Below are positions 63,762 through 64,000 of a stretch of DNA of 64,000 nt, in pieces. The notes beneath the pieces were generated by a model. The model made no database searches. It saw only the letters and a program-made list of their open reading frames with translations, and was not told where the DNA came from. The position numbers and the translations under genes are program-made. How positions within the stretch are numbered: the first letter of the stretch is position 1; each line of letters opens with the position of its first letter. This stretch comes from an uncultured SAR86 cluster bacterium (GTDB lineage Bacteria > Pseudomonadota > Gammaproteobacteria > Magnimaribacterales > Magnimaribacteraceae), in assembly GCA_937773605.1 (NCBI GenBank), contig CALJVP010000002.1:1-64000 (forward strand), given 5' to 3'.

Positions 63762-64000
63762 CTAGTTACCTTCCCATTTGAACTCATTCTTTTCTTCGAT
63801 ACTATTATCTGAATCTAGTAGTGCTCTCATTGCTTTTGCTGCATCGTTGGATCTCATGGTTACATCAAAGGCTTTTTGTTCCATCATAAGCCCCTCCTCT
63901 AAAGACACATCAAGACCGTGATGAATTATCTTTTTAACTTGTCTTAAGGCAATCGGTGCTCGCGAAGCTAAATCCGAACAGTACGATACAAGCTCTTCAT
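63762..64000 (-). CDS. Enoyl-CoA hydratase/isomerase family, C-terminal part (5' end outside window)
   Basis: The ORF runs into the right edge and is not in the track. The minus strand reads EELVSYCSDLASRAPIALRQ, then VKKIIHHGLDVSLEEGLMMEQ and MRSNDAAKAMRALLDSD, ending FKWEGN. This is the C-terminal helical trimerisation part of crotonase-fold proteins (AxxLAxRAPxALRxxK). The active-site oxyanion motifs lie outside the window, so hydratase versus isomerase cannot be told. It converges on the MDR gene with one base between the stops. Confidence 0.82.
   Translation of the reverse strand, partial: EELVSYCSDLASRAPIALRQVKKIIHHGLDVSLEEGLMMEQKAFDVTMRSNDAAKAMRALLDSDNSIEEKNEFKWEGN

Overview
The window reads as one contiguous piece of a small, AT-rich, gene-dense gammaproteobacterial chromosome. 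Several gene orders are typical of Gammaproteobacteria: xerD-dsbC, prfB-lysS, rpsP-rimM-trmD-rplS, fxsA beside groSL, and murJ-ribF-ileS-lspA-ispH. Very short spacers, overlapping stop codons, low GC and a marine-type gene set (BtuB under a cobalamin riboswitch, amidohydrolases, secreted proteins of unknown function) suggest a streamlined ocean lineage such as SAR86. That placement is inference from style and content; no 16S rRNA gene is present. I found no tRNA, rRNA, insertion sequence, prophage or CRISPR array.

Layout. 0-3 kb: a cut-off serine hydrolase, then an amidohydrolase with rraA. 3-9 kb: a TetR-controlled ABC export operon (membrane fusion protein, ATPase, three MacB/FtsX-type permeases, one frameshifted). 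9-11.4 kb: a di-heme cytochrome paired with a secreted beta-helix protein. 11.5-18 kb: a c-di-GMP and phosphorelay block (EAL protein, HisKA-REC-GGDEF protein, single REC protein, and a convergent hybrid histidine kinase). 18-24.7 kb: a TonB-C-domain protein, a CBS-pair protein, a metallo-beta-lactamase-fold hydrolase, a short-chain dehydrogenase, a PatB-type C-S lyase, a thiolase-like protein and malate dehydrogenase. 24.7-35.4 kb: lysS, prfB with its programmed frameshift, thrC, hom, alaC, dsbC, xerD, then rplS-trmD-rimM-rpsP. 35.5-43.3 kb: a CorB-like protein, an MscS channel, a decayed urate-oxidase-N-like membrane gene, groSL, fxsA, a VanZ-like gene, an AmpG-like gene and yajQ. 43.4-46 kb: cobalamin riboswitch, btuB and a PduO-type adenosyltransferase. 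46-55.4 kb: ampD, an EF-hand protein, ispH-lspA-ileS-ribF-murJ, msrB and a fatty-acid desaturase. 55.4-64 kb: an FG-GAP propeller protein, a serine hydrolase, three tandem secreted paralogues of unknown function, a hexapeptide acyltransferase, a MATE exporter, tusA, an MDR-family oxidoreductase and a cut-off enoyl-CoA hydratase.

The best leads are: (1) three tandem secreted paralogues, each internally duplicated, which I cannot assign to a family; (2) a GGDEF protein that keeps a histidine-kinase H-box and a receiver but has no ATPase, beside a lone receiver and a two-receiver hybrid kinase; (3) ribosomal protein S16 with a long Ala/Glu repeat tail whose frame is broken twice; (4) murJ, apparently starting at CTG in a CTGA overlap with msrB; and (5) a cluster of single-base indels (ABC permease, S16 tail, mscS end, urate-oxidase-N-like gene). 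These indels could be real decay or sequencing error, and read data would decide which.
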